Positions 25,328-40,300 of a stretch of 64,000 nt of DNA are shown here, piece by piece; positions within the stretch are counted from its first letter, which is position 1; each line of letters opens with the position of its first letter. The position numbers and the translations under genes are program-made. Under the pieces are notes generated by a model, which was not told the origin of the DNA, searched no databases, and saw nothing but the letters and a program-made list of their open reading frames with translations. The stretch is from Siderastrea radians (Eukaryota; Cnidaria; Anthozoa; Scleractinia; Rhizangiidae): NCBI GenBank assembly GCA_964017195.1, contig OZ024892.1:6016366-6080365 (forward strand), in the 5' to 3' direction.

Positions 25328-28300
25328 TTAAATCTTATCCTGTCTCCTAAAAATTCATGTATATTGCCCCCTTAAGTGAAGGGAGACGGGGAGGGAACCT
25401 GGGGTAAAAGGTGGCAGGAAATGAATGAGTGGGAAATGGGATGCTAAAGCTGAAGGGAAGCGGGAGAAATTGGGAAAATTTACACATTATGAAATGGACA
25501 TAGTAAAACACGCGGTCTGAGAGAGCTTGTGATTTCAAAACAGATGCACGAACGTGATAAGCCGCAAAGCATTGCCTTGTGCAAATCATTACTACAAAGT
25601 GATTTTTAACTTTGTGTGATATCAAAACAATTCATAGAACAAATATTTGACTGTATGCGTGTACTCTGATAATGACATAGGGTGATAAATCGTGGTAAAA
25701 AATCAGTCACGCTACTGTCCTGCATCTCATAGCATACTTTTTTGTTCTTACCACGTTTTGGCGTCACCTGTGCATTATCAGAGCACACACGTGTGGTCAA
25801 ATAGAATCTATTTGTTGAAAAGCACAAATAATATTGCGACTGAAAAAGCGCAAAGATAAGATAATAAAAAGGGGTGGGATTGAAGGGTATGGGAAGTGGG
25901 ATGTTTGGTCCATATCACGCACAAAACATGAGCATTACCTGCTGCGGTGCTTCAACAAACTCCAAATCACCTGAGCGTCGTGATGACAAGCTTGTAACCA
26001 ATCTGAACAAAAGTAATGAACAAACACGAACAAAATGGTGACTCCATCAAGTTAGGGTGTACTAATTATTAATTCCTGTAGAGCCACGGACGAGGCGATA
26101 GTCAATCTGTATTTTTTGGGTGGGGAGGGGCGGGGGGGGGGGGGCAGGGCAACCATGCAAAGAAATCAGGGCTCGAGACCAACTTTTCACGTTAATAGCC
26201 AAGTGGCTAGTGAGAGGTTTGATTTCACGAGTCAAAATAAATTTTCACTGGCCAGACTTTTTTCGCATAATCTCATACTGTGTTCAATATGTCTAATTTT
26301 TAGCCGAGTTAAGTAATGTAAACATGCCTCTCTGTAATCTCAAGAGTGAAGAACTTGAATGTTCACTATTCTTTCCAACAGTTAAAGATCCTCACGCGCG
26401 GAATACAAAGTACTATGTGCCTTCAGGGCAAATTCGCAGGCGCGATGTAGTTCACGCCTCACTTTTCCGTTTCGGTCAGATCGTGACGAATAACCCGAAC
26501 AGTTAAGCTTATACAGTTATATAAGTATGTCTAGTCATCGTCCGGAGAAACGTTGGGAAGACAAGCTTAACATTGTACAAACGTTGTAAGGTACGGAGAA
26601 ACGTCAAAAAGACAAGACTGATACAGCACTCAACTCACGTGCGGAAAAACGTCTAGAAGAGAAGACTAGTAAATTGTAAGCGTATTTAAGTGCGGAGAAA
26701 CGTTGACAGACAAAACTAATAAGGTTCGAACTTACTAAGGTACGGAGAAACGTTGAGAAGTCACATCAAACACTTTGGATACAGAGAGTAATAAAATAAC
26801 CAACTACTAACTTACGGAGAGACGTTATTAGACAAAACTAATTCCGTAAGAACATGTGTGACGTACGGAAGAACGCCGAACGGACAATCTGAACTATTAC
26901 AGTGGGACAATAAATTACGGAGAACGTATTAAATGAGACAACTAAAATCGCACTAACGTACGGATAAACGTTGAGAAGACGAGACTAATACCCGTATGGA
27001 CATACTAACGTACAGAGAAACGCTAAGCAGTGTCGACTTATCGTACGAATGTACTAACACACTGAAAACCTTAGGAAGAACCGAACAGTGTCGTGCGAAC
27101 GTGCTAACGTACAAAGAAACGTTGAGAAGGCTAGGCTAATAAATCGACGAACCTACTTACGTACGGAGAAACGTGAAGACGTTACGTAGAGAGAAACGCT
27201 GGGAAGAGAAACTATTGTGCGAACGTAGCAATTAATGGAAAAAAAAAGTCGATAACAGAAGACTAAAGAATTGTGTGAACCTACTAACGTGTAGACAAGT
27301 ATCGTATAAACGCACTAATGGACCTTTCAAGGAAACGTATGGTGAAACGTTCTGAAGACGGCTAATTTCGTTGGAACGTACTAATGACAGAGAAACGTTG
27401 CCAACTGAGACAAGAATTAGTAGGGAGAAACGTTGAGAGGACAAAACAAGTATCATAGGAACATTACTTATATCCTTTAAGGGAATAAGTTTAAGCTTCT
27501 GTTCACTCAATTTGCTTTTGGGATCTGATCATCAGAAGCAATATTTAGTTTGGTGTCCATCCGGTGCTTTAGTGCTTTGAAATTTTCACTAGCCAAAATG
27601 GCTAGAGAAAGCGCAAAACTTACTAGCCAAAATGGAATCTCTACTAGTCTGTGACTAGTTGGCTACCGTTAGTCTCGAGCCCTGAAAGTTATCAGATGCA
27701 AATGCAGAAAACACCCGTACTGTCACTACAAACACAGTACATGTACATGTGAGCAAAGAAAGCAAAACAGCGCCGCTCCATCACCCTTTTTTATTTTCCA
27801 TTTGGCACTTTAAAATCAAATTTACCCTGCATTTTGGATTTTGACACCCCTGGGCCGAAGCTGTTGCTGTTGATTTTTCTAAAAGAGGGATCACATGGGT
27901 AGTGTTCCAAGGTGAGACTAAAGGAAGTCACCTTCTGCAATTAAGCCAGCAACAGAACAGACAATTTTCAATGCTTGTTATAGCTACTTTTTCTTGCCAG
28001 CGAAAATCGCCAGGTGTTCTGCAGCTGTACATGTAGAAACGGCGATTTTCCCAAGGATTTTAGTTGACGCAACGACCAATCAGAGATTGCTGATCGCCAT
28101 TAAATTTGCTGCAGCTCTACAAAAAAGCCTCTGGCAATTGCACAGTACGTCCGCCCATGCGAAAATTGCTATTGATCTGGTGTTTAATTTGGCCGCAATG
28201 AGGGTACTTCATGCAAAATTGCCCAGCCTGACGCTTTAGCTCAAACATCTGCTAACCTGCTTGTTCTGAGTTTGTTCTGTGCGGGGTTCTGTGCTGCTAG

Positions 28301-31300
28301 AGCATTTCTCTGTTCCATCAGCTGGTCCATTTGTTTGTTTTTAGCTTCAGAAATGAATAGATTTAAAGGAATCCGGAGTTGTCTGTACAAAGCAAAACAC
28401 AACAAAAAACGTGGTTTTCATCTTACATCAACAAATCGTCAAAGAAACTATGTCACAGGCATTCTTATGCCCTGGGGTGTAGAAGAAATTATCTTTAAGA
28501 ACTCCAGAAAGAAGATATAGAGACAATTTTTCAAAGGAGAACAAAACATTATCATGCAGCCTACAATAGTTTTGCTAAACAAGAGGAAAACTTGAAAAAA
28601 AGTAGCCCATTTCTTTCACGTTGCAATCCGTTTCCATCGCAACCATCCATGGCCAAAGGCCCTTATCTATAACCTTAGTGCACCAGTAGAATAAGTTTAA
28701 GCGAAAATAGACCATTAGTTTTGGTTTCCATCAATACAAACGTGACTTTTGGCTTCTTATATCAATACTAAAAATTGGTAACGTACTCTCGTTAAGTCTG
28801 AACACAAGCTTGGACAGCTCACTCTACAGAGATGGCTCTTTGCATATTCTTATATAAATACAGGAGACGTCTGCAACCCAAGACCCACTATCTCCAAACG
28901 TTTGAAAACAAGATACCGTAGTTTTATCAAAAATGCGAAATTTGACATTACTTTTAATATATCTAATCCCCTGCCATCTTCAGCAACCTTCCATCTTACG
29001 TTAGAGTTCAGGAAAGCAAAAAATGTGTGTTTTACTGTAAGCTGGGTAAAGTTGTAGTATCAAATTACACCAAATACTCGTTTTTTTGATGTTGCAGAAG
29101 CTCTGATTGTTACCTTTTAAGTTCTGGTGAGGTTTCGTATTAGAAGCTTTTATCATACAGGTACATGACTTGCTGATTGCAACACCAATAACTTCTGTGC
29201 ATTACTTAACCAACAGATTCCATTTGGCTGTGTGCGTGTACTCTGATAATGCACATAATGATGTGGTGAGAACAAAAAAGTGCGCTACGAGTCGCAGGCG
29301 AGTAGAGTGACTGATGTTCTTACAAAATTGTTTTGACGTCCTCTGTGCATTATCAAAGTACACAAGCGCGGCCAAATGGAATGTATTGTTTTACGCATTG
29401 TTTGCAAATCGGTTAACCTGCACAAAATGACAAACGTTTTTAAAATCTTCGTAGTGAGGATCTGCGTGTGCAGACCTTTGTGGGTCCTTTTGTCATTCAC
29501 GCGTCTTTGGTGTAATCAACTCCCCTAGACCAATCAAAAAGGGCGCTTTACTCTATTGTATAATAAAAATTACTGCGCACTACTGTTGATCCAAAATGAC
29601 AAAGAACCACACCTCATCTTAATGGCCATGTACACAGCTGGCAGAATTGAGTTTGCCTGTGGATTGTTCTGCATGAATTGGGGCCTCTCAAACTCAATGT
29701 ATGCTCTGAATGTAAAGGAAAGAAACCACTTTAAATCACTGCGAAAGAAAGTACCGTAACCAAAGCTGTGAATATCTTTTATTTTTTAGAGATCAGAAAC
29801 AAAGCAATGTTCCACCCGAGGTTTTTCTGGGTAATATTCTGCAGGTATCTACACAATCAGGAATGCAAACATTGAGAAATTGATGAAACTATCTATTTTT
29901 TGACTACAGTATCTGAAATATGACTGGAATAATAAGAGAATTTACGTTCTTGTTTACAAAACCCATAAGGTGTTTTGGTCTGTCGTTGCAATACCTTGCC
30001 CTGATCATTTCCTCCTCTCTCATCTCCAAAGATGGATTTTTCAAGGATACTGACCTAAGCAAAACCAACAAACCTGCTTTCTTCAAAGAAAAGAGCCTTT
30101 CCCTTGCCACACTGTCTGAACATTCTTGCAATTGCTGAACGGTAGATGGCACCATGTGGAGGCATGTTTCTGACCTTCAAAATAACACAGGAAGAATTTT
30201 TAGCTGATACAATGCACATTTCAGGGGAATGACGAACAACCTTAAGGACGGTTCCTCAGGGAATAGAGACCTTACGATGTCACCTTTCATTATCGTAAAA
30301 CTGCGCATGCTCTTGCTGTCACGTTGCTGTTGTCTGCTCAGGGCGTGAACGTCAATGAATGAGTTTTGGCGTTGTGTGAAAACGTGACTCCTGTGCAGTG
30401 TCTGTGTGTCGAAAGAAGAACGGCATTTCCACCAAAAAAAAGGCCAAGGAACCGAGGTAATGTGACATTTTACCTATATTTCATTTTATTTGTACTTAAA
30501 TGAGTGAAATTTAGTGCGAATTGGTGAATGGTTTCAGTATATTTTGCTTTCAAATTCTTGAGTCATGATAACACGTGGGTAAATTTCACTCTGAAGTGGG
30601 ATTTGTCTAATGGTGAAGTTACAAGTAAAAATGATTTTGTCTTGGTTTTCTTCATTGTCTTATTCATTGCTAAGACTAAAATAGAGTCTCGATCGACATG
30701 TTTGTGTTTTCGCTGTTTGTTGGTTGTCTTTGGTTTAGTGGTCAAATCTGCATGTTGTGTTGATCACGAGCTTTCGTGGACAAATGAACAAGTCTCATAA
30801 GATTTGTCCTCGAGTTCAAATTAATCACTTCTAATGTCTTAAATGAACCTTATTACAAAAAGCTTCAGAAAGGTTGGAAAACTCACGTTGTTCAAGATCT
30901 TTTCGTAATGTAAACTTTTGACAACCGACCACCTCGACCCAGTCTCTTTACGTCGCCGTTGCCGTCGCTGTTTTCGTATTGCAAGGTCCCTAATTCCTGC
31001 CCGGTCCGAGATATTTGGGTATTTTTGCCATTAGTACAACAGGATATGGGCGGTTTATGACAATTGGAAAAAACAGACCTTAGCAAGAGGTATCAGAATC
31101 CAAAAAGAAAAGTGGGGGTACCATACATTCGTTTTATTTTAAAGCTTTCTTTAGCATTATGATTTCTTAATTATCTCTCAAAATGCGTGGTTACCCACGT
31201 AGTTTTTTTCTTTTTACATTCCAATAACCCTTGCTAAGAATTGCTTTTTCACCATAGTCATGGCCTTTGCAAAAATAGCTCTACATACGGACCCACCATC

Positions 31301-34300
31301 CTTAACCCTTTCACTCCCATGGGAAATGAAGGATATTTTTCATGAACCAGGAGTCCACACCAACAGAGTTTTAGGAGGGCACATGTACGTACGGCTGTAC
31401 TTACCATAACAGTGGCAAAAGGATCATGGCCAGACATGATCTTCATGACTTCTGCTTCATCCATATCACTTGAGGCAAAGTAGTTTGGATAGAAGGCACC
31501 ACAGATCACAAGCTAGGGGATCAAAACAGTACATGCTGGCATCTTACCTTTGCTGTGTTTTGGGATTTATTACAAAACAATTAAGCACAAAATGCACACA
31601 ATTTAGACAACATGAAAGGGTTCTGGAGAGGCGCTCAGAAAAAGGAAGACAGTAACTGTGAGAGATACAAGAGGGCAAGAAATAGAGAGAAAAACACTGA
31701 ACTTTTGTTCATTAAATATATTTATTACGAACACTAAACTAACCTTCAAAATGCGCATGTTTTCAGTGGAGAAGCTATTCCTACAAAGTTAACATTTTAA
31801 TAACTTTCTTAGTAACTAATTTATTTCGTCCATTAAATTAAAATCCATGCATGCGATCACCCTCAGCTAGATGCCAATGGGACATGGTCACATACGAAAG
31901 ACTGCATAAGAATGTTTGACTTGAAACCCACCTGGAGTAAGCTGACCAAAGTTATTTGTCTCCAAAAAAAATCAATAAATTTTACTCTACCATTTTGTTT
32001 TTCAAATGGCAAACCCAACCACGCTTCTTCTTTTCTAATCCAAAGAGCTCACATTTCAGTCCAAATAACATGAACACCTACTTTTACCCATTGAATACCA
32101 AGACCAAATCCACCCTATTGCTGTTACTACATGTCTTAGGATGGTGGCCCTTTTGATCTTCAACAAGCTTTGACAAAACTTGGCAGAAATTAAAAAGGCG
32201 TCCACACTTGCAAACCGCAATTCTGGACCTAAGTGACTGATTTTAATTGATTAAATTATTGTGTTTTCATAATCCCTTCATTTGCACAAATTTTAGACTG
32301 CATTAGCTTGTGCCTCGGTCAGTTTTCACATCTATTCTAACAACTTTTTCCATGAACCCTTATCAGCAAATTTTGAAAACTTTTTGTGAAGTCCTACACT
32401 CTGCAAAAATTGAAATTAGGGCTATACAGGTGATATTTTGTATCCAAATTTCCACTCACTTCTGGTGGAGCGGTTTCAGTGAGATGATATTGAAATCCTT
32501 GAGTCTACTGGTCAATTCTTTTACAACTTCTTCAACCTGGAGATTCAAGAATCAATAATTGACAAAAATTACCAGACTTATAGATCAAACTCCATGTAAT
32601 TAAATGCCAGGCCATAGATGGCCCACATAGTCAGAGCCTAGCCAAGTTTCTGTATCATGAAGTACCTCTCCCCGCACGGGAGTTCTAATCCATGAGAGGG
32701 GTGCTACTGAACTTTTTTGCTTGGGCAGAGAGAGACAACGTGAAGTAAAGCAACCTATTCTCCATCCAACAACTCTCTGACAAGCTCTTTTTTTTTTAGA
32801 ATCACTAAATTTACAGTCTTATTCTCTTGAAGTTTTATGCAGTACTTATCACTGGTTAGTTAAAATGGACTGCACATTTACTTAAAACAATCATTTTTTT
32901 TTTAAGATAATTATGGCACTTTTCCTCTAATTTCTTGTTCAAGAGCCACACCCCAGATTTTGAATCCTCAAACAAGTGATTGATCTTCTGAGCAAAAAAT
33001 CAAAGTGACAACCACTACACCATCATGCCTTCACTATCAAATTCTGTTATGTAAACTCAACACAATGCTTTTAAAAGAAAACACGTTTCGGCATCCCTGA
33101 TGCCATCCTCAGTTGAATGAAAATGAGGCATCCCTGATGCCATCCTCAGTTGAATGAGAATGAGGATGGCATCAGGGATGCCGAAACATGTTTTCTTTTA
33201 AAAGCGTTGTGTTCTTTCTTAAACTAATCACATGTTTCCTGCTACCAAGACCTTATGGCAACACGAAAAGTCCTTTGGATTGCAGAAAACTAACAGTGTT
33301 TTTACCTCTCTGATGCGACCTGGCAAAATCATGTTCTGTTTACACCAGTTAACTTCTCCCTGTTAATAATTTGAAAAGACAGGCAGACATTTACTGTTAG
33401 CAACAGTACAGTTGACAATTGACGTCAAAGGTCTATAGTTGGCGGCCAAACAGAAGGAAGAGTTGAGAAATCAGAAAACTATGCAGCGCAAATTTGAGTG
33501 CTGAAGGAAGTTACTTAATTTTCTACTAAGCATTGCCCTAATAAGGAAATGTGGTTCAATCACGGGTAAAAGTAAAAACCTTTGACCTCGATGGGATTCA
33601 AAACTCCCAATCCCCAGATTTTAAACACTGACAATTTAATGGCTGCAAGGGCTATAGTAGCCTGAGAATACAGCTGCCTCTCCGCGCTCCGGCCACTTGC
33701 CGCGTTCGGAGGGGAGAGTCTCTCCCCTCTGAACGCGGCAAGCGGCCGGAGCGCAGAGAGGCGGCTGTATTTGCAGGCTAGGGCTATAGGGGCCAGATGG
33801 GAGCTGGTCGAGGGTAATTCAGATGGTCCATAATAGTAAGGATGCGTGAATTTCAAGATCTAAAGCTCACAATTTCGAGTTGATTTGAGCGTTTCTACGA
33901 AATTATGATATAATGTAAGTGCCATGGATGGACATACCCTGGGAAATCCTTTTCTCCTTTTCAACATGTTCCACTCCTGAAAAATGAAATAACAACTAAA
34001 AGGTAAAGAACATGGAAATGAGCTACATGTACCATATCTATATGAAACAAATTATACAATCATAATATGATGAAAGAGTTATAAGAGAACTTCGGGCAGT
34101 TACAAATCATCCAGAAAAGTTATAACATTGAGCTTAGAGGTGACTTAATGCAAAAACTCCATGAAGGTGGTGCAAAAGCTCACCACCAAGCTTTTACATG
34201 TATGTGGAAACCTTTCAATTTCATACACCCATGAATGATGAATATATGTGGTAACATACGGTCACGTATAAAATGATATCATACATGTCCATGAATTTTG

Positions 34301-37300
34301 GGTGGAATAGGAGATCTGTCAAGTTAAGCAGCAACTTGAGCAGTTTGTTAAACCTTACAAAAATGTGATTCAAACTCATGACCTTTGCAATGCCAGTACA
34401 AACCTTAATTAGATACCCTTAACTACATTTGCACAGTTGAACATGTGCACTACGCCACACGTGTTCACAGGGTTGAATTTTTTTCAGGTGTATTTCTTAA
34501 CTGCTCGCGTTAACTGCACTGTGAAGCTATTTTTTATCTTTAAAAATGAAAACATTGCCAGCTAGTATAATTTAAAATACCTTGTAAGCATTGAGAATCG
34601 CAATGCAGTCACTGTGCGAGTAATTAGCCCAGGCCATCTTCCTACTGCACAAGAGCAAAACAAAACAACCATGGATGACATCTTTGATATACATGTACTT
34701 AGTCACAAGTCTAAAACTTTGCTGAGATCCAATAAGCTGACACAAGTGTCCACTAACTGAGGGTTTAACTTAGTTTTACTTATTATTATGCATATAAATA
34801 AGACCTGCTACTGTACAGTTAATTGAAAGTCAAACAAACTTTACCTGTAAGCATCAAACTCTTTTCTGAAGGGTCTTGCAAAAAAGGATTGCAAAGAAAG
34901 AGCTGCACCTGTGTTGTAACCAAATAAAAAGATGCTTAGTCACAAACAGTCCATTTAAGAGGTTAAGGTGACAAAAAGATAAGGAGGAAAAGGAAAATAC
35001 AACGGAAGGGTGTGATACAACGTAAGAGGTGCAGGGATGAAGAAAAACGTACAGAGCAAGGTACAGTGGAGAGAAGTCAAAGGTCTAGGGATAAAGGGGA
35101 CTGGATAAAGAGGATGGTATTCAAGCTAAGGTGTGAAAAGAAGGGGAGGAGAAAGGAGGAAGGAGAGAGGGGAGAAAGGAAAAAGGAGAGAAGTGGTAAA
35201 GTGAAGGGTTAATAACAGAGCTAGCTGCTACATGTAATGATAGAAGTGAAAGGCAAAAGGGCAGAGTAGAGGGTAACCGTGCTGAAAAGGAGAAATGGGA
35301 AGAGTAAAAAAAACAGTTTTAAGACGGAATCCATCAGGAAATTGAGTAATTTTAATTTTCAGTGGACAAAAGCCTTGTACCAGAATAATTTAAAGCATAT
35401 CGCATTCTTTTTTACACTTTTTAAGAGCTATAGATGTAATTTGTTAACTGTAATAGCCCCAAAGATAATTTCTTACGAAATTGTCTTTGGTGATATTACA
35501 GATAACTTATTATGTCTATAGCTCTTAAAAAGTGTTAAAAAGAATGCAATATACTTTAAATTATTCTGGTACAAGCTTTTTGTCCACTGATTACTCAATT
35601 CCTGATGGATTCTGTCTTAAACCCTTAATGTCCCAATAGTGACAAGCATCTAACTTCTCCTTACAGTATTACTACTTGTTCAAACATACAGGTCATGAGA
35701 ATAAGAAAATGATCATCTATGTCTTGATTTTGAATCAAATTCTCCCAACTACTAACTTAAGAAATATAATGAGAATAGTGAGGAGAATATGGATGTTAAT
35801 ATTGGGCATTAAAGGGTTAAGGAGGGTCAAGATAGATACAGCTTTAAATCACTTTACATGTACTTACTCTTGGGTTGACGAGGGATAAAGGAGACTACAT
35901 TAAGAGGCATGGTTTCCAGGCTACGGGGATGAGAGAAAGTTCCAGAGTACACATGTAAAAGTGTAAAGGTTGGAAGGTATATCAAGATTGAACAGGGATA
36001 GTGTGACCCAAATAATTTGAAGAGTTTTGTCATTACATTCAGTAGCTGTTTCCATTTTGATCACACTTACTGATAACAAGGCACTCCTCAAGACATCCAA
36101 ACACATAAGACAACACCAACAGCTTTCCAAGATGCACATCAATAGGCAATTGCCCCATCACTTTGCCAATAAATGTCAGCTCTCCATCCCACGGATTGAT
36201 TGTTCCATCCCTCATATATATGGTCAGAGCTCCAACCTAAACAAGCAATCAAAATTAGGTAGAAGAAATTCAAAGTCAACAGGGTGTGAAATAGCTCACA
36301 TGCCTAGTGCTAAAACATTGATTTCCATAGCATGAAGTAACTAAAAGCATAACTACCCCTGCCCCAGGGAGGGGGATGCCCCAGTGGGCTATACAAGGAG
36401 GCTCCACCCAATTTATTATTCACGCATTACTCGTTTTATTTTAAAAGGTCACTGATCTGAAAGAGGTAGTAGCGAAGTCTTCATACTAAAAAGGGCTGTA
36501 AAATTGTCAGAGCACACAACACCGTTTTGGCTTCTTTTCGATACAAAAATGGTGCAAATTATATTTGTTCAAGGTATAGTGAAGGGGGAAGATTATTATC
36601 TGGGGAAAAGGTTTTAACCGTGGGGCAAAGCCGCATTGTAAGGAACTTAAGTGAACCCCCCCCCCCCATCATGGACATTCAAGAGGTCCCCCAGGAAGGG
36701 AATAACAGTACTTGGCTTCCAACCTGGCAGGACAAATCACCCAACCAACCACCTACCTGTTTCAAAAGAAGGACTGTCCGTTCAATGTCATCAGTGTCAG
36801 GAGGCTGTAATGCTAGTCTCAGTACGGCCTTGGGAGGGCCGATATCAAACAGTTTCACTTCCAATACAAGCTGTTCAAGTGGACACCGCTAGTACAGAAA
36901 AAAGATGCCAATTATTTTAAGTAAGTGAACTGTAAAGCAATTTTGCAGTGTGGCACCAAGCATGACTTTGTATGAGAAACAACAAGCCACAAGAAAGTCA
37001 AGGAGAACCTTTTTGATAACAACAAAAAGGCAAGCACTGTATCAGTGATAAATCCAGCCAACAATTGTGTGAAGGGAAACTTTGAGGCCTTGATATGTAT
37101 TGTCAAGTAGCAAAACAATTTGTTAAAGACACAAAATATTTCAGAGACGAACATAGCATGCCAAAGCCACACAAAAATCCAAATCAATTTAACCCTTTAA
37201 GCCCTGATATGTCAAAGCTTATTCTCTTTACTGTTCTCCATACATTTCTGATGGAACTAGTAAGGAGAATTTTTCTAAATATCATGACTTTTGTCCTTGG

Positions 37301-40300
37301 TGATCACTTTCTTTATTCTCATCACTTGAAAGTTTGAGCAAGTAATGATGATGTAAAGAGAAATCTTATTTTTGTCAGATCGTGCAACTGACCTGCATTT
37401 CAGGAATACCAAATTCTGGGATAAACGACTCATAAAACTCTCTGGTAACCATTCTGAAGCAAGTCCCAGATGACACACGACCAGCACGACCTACAGGAAG
37501 AAAAAACAGATTTGAGAAAGTTGGAATACTGAAGTACTTCCAGCTGAGACTTTTCTACATGTAGTTATCTGTATGCTGGTTTAGGAATTACACTTATGTG
37601 CAAGAATTGCAGATTGCAAGAACTCAAGGTTATTCCTCCAGTTTCATTTTTACCAAGAACTCAGCAATTCTCCTATCTGATTTAAGTGATACATGTAGTT
37701 TGCTGAATCTGGTACTAGAGGCAGGAAGGAACAGAACAGACTGTAACATCTCCTTTGTTCCCAAAACAAAATACAGAATTTCTCAAAATAACACTTAATA
37801 TGATGGTATGAGAATAAGAATTATGATGACATGAATCGATCATGAAGTGATTCTGAACATACATCATTTATATTAATAACCATAATCATAATCAAAAAAT
37901 GGCAAAACAATTACCATTACATTTTGAAATGGTGTATATGTGCTGTAACTCCATAGCAAAATGTAAACTGAAGGTAATTGCAAAATGGAACTGAAGATGA
38001 CAGAAGTTTCTGTCAAAACATGTTTTTGAACTAAAAGCTATGTAGCCTTCCCTTAAAATCATTACAAGTTAAAGAGCCAGTGTCACCCAAAGTACTTTGC
38101 GCACTTGTGTTCTTGTTTTGAAACAGCTTTTAACGTTTGGCTGGTGCCTTTGCTGGACTATTCGCAAATTATACCGTGCCGCAATGGCTTTTCAGTGAGC
38201 TAAAATGTACAGAAGTAGCCCCTGAAAATAGAAATATCTTCATCGCTAGATGTTACTGGAGAAAACATCTCTAGATCTGACTTTGCAGTCAACGCATATG
38301 GAGCTATCACAGTACCCGATCGATTCATCGATCGATCGATCTCGATGCACGTAAAACCAGAGAAGTCACTTCCACTCGATATAAAAGTAAAACAAAAACA
38401 AATAGTAAGAATATTGACGTCTTCATCACTAGATGTCACTGGAGAAAACTAATCAAGATCTAACTTTGCAATGAATACATATACATGGACGTGTTACAGT
38501 CCGATTGATTGATCGCGTGATCGATCGCATCAACCGGTGTCGATGGAAGTAAAAGCCACTTACACTTTTTGCAAAAATTAAACATAAACAGGCAGTTAAC
38601 ACAAGGAATAATTAAGCAAAGCAGCACAAGCTCATGACCATAAGCATTATTTTGGAGCAGGCCCGTGGCTACCGTTATTTTGTAGTAAATTAAGGTTCCT
38701 TCTGTTTTCATCCTACAACGGATGTAGCACTATTTCGGCAAACGCAGTACTATTGCTGAAACCCGTAGATGTTTTTCTTTTCCTCCGCTACTGATACACA
38801 GACTCCCTCAGCCCTACAACTTTGGCAAAGCCCGGAAGACTCGGCCTTTGCGTCGGCTTTCCTGAATCCTTCGAAGCATCCAATTTAAAGATCTTCTTCT
38901 GCACCGTGCAAACACTACAGAATTCAGAAGAATTTGGAAATAGACAACGAAATCGATACGATGACACTAAAATGCCAAATCAAAATTCATACCAGTGCTT
39001 TCGGATCGCTAACAGCAGCGATGGAAGAAGACACAAATCAGACTTCACAACAATCAAGAAAATGGCGGATTTTTCACATATGAAAATTGTACCTGGGCGC
39101 GCAAAGCACTTTGGGTGACACTGGCTCTTTAAGTAAATTTGCTGTTGTACAAACACTTGGAAACATAAATAACATTGTTATGTCTCTAGTGCAAACCAAG
39201 ATTAGGAACACACCTTTACGTTGCGTACTACTGGCCCTGGATGACCACTGTGTCCTCAGACTCTGAAAATTTGTCTCTGCATCACAGACTAGGCACTTCA
39301 CCAAGCAAAAATCAATAACTGTGAAAATAAAGACATGAAAATGAATGTTAAAAGCTGCACAGTACTTATGTGATGATGAAACAGTAGTTTGGAAGGGAAA
39401 GGTTTACACTGAAAATCATTCTACATGTTCCCTTTTGTAATTTTTCAAGAAGACACTAATAACATCGACCTGGCACTCTACTGAGATGGGATGACAAAAA
39501 GTGTTCTTACTACTGCAGGCTAAAAATGAATATCAGTAAGCCAGTGAAAGGAGCTCTGTAAATTTTCAGAACATCTTGGGTTATCATGTTTCTGACTGTG
39601 TAACGTTCATTCAAATTTATGTAATTTTAAAAATTAAACAAATGCTTATAAATTTTATGCCATTTAACCCTTTAAGCCCCAATAGTGATCAGCATCAAAT
39701 TTCTCTTCATCGTATCAGTGTATTATAACACACAGAGGTCATGAGAATTTGGCAAATGATCACCAAACATGAATTGCCCTGATGTTTAACAGATTCTCTC
39801 AATTAGTAATCAGTAAAATCTATGGAGACCAGTAAGGAGAATTTGTGTGATGACGTTGGGGCTTAAAGGGTTAAAGTGGATATTACACCCATTTATTTTC
39901 AGGGCTACAGCATCTCAAGAAAACTGCCCAAAAGAATGCAATTTTTACAAAATCTTTGTTGTAAATCATTTCCAAAGTATGTACCATATTTGATGTCTGG
40001 AACAGTAATTGAACTTTCTGCAATATTGGTTGCCAAGATGACCTGCGAACAAATAAAACTCAATTATTAACTTGTACTTTAATAAAGATGACTGTATGAT
40101 TGTGTAAGACCTTTTTTCATTTAATTTCAAAATTGACTTAAAGATGTACAATTACCTATAGCATAGGTAAGATGAACGTTTATTCGTTTGTCTCACAATG
40201 GAATCGCTTTGAGTTGTTGATTGCGACGTTTCGACTGCAATACTTCTAGTCTTCATCAGGCGATGAGGTCAATTGTTTACGTGTTGCTATTTGTAGCATG

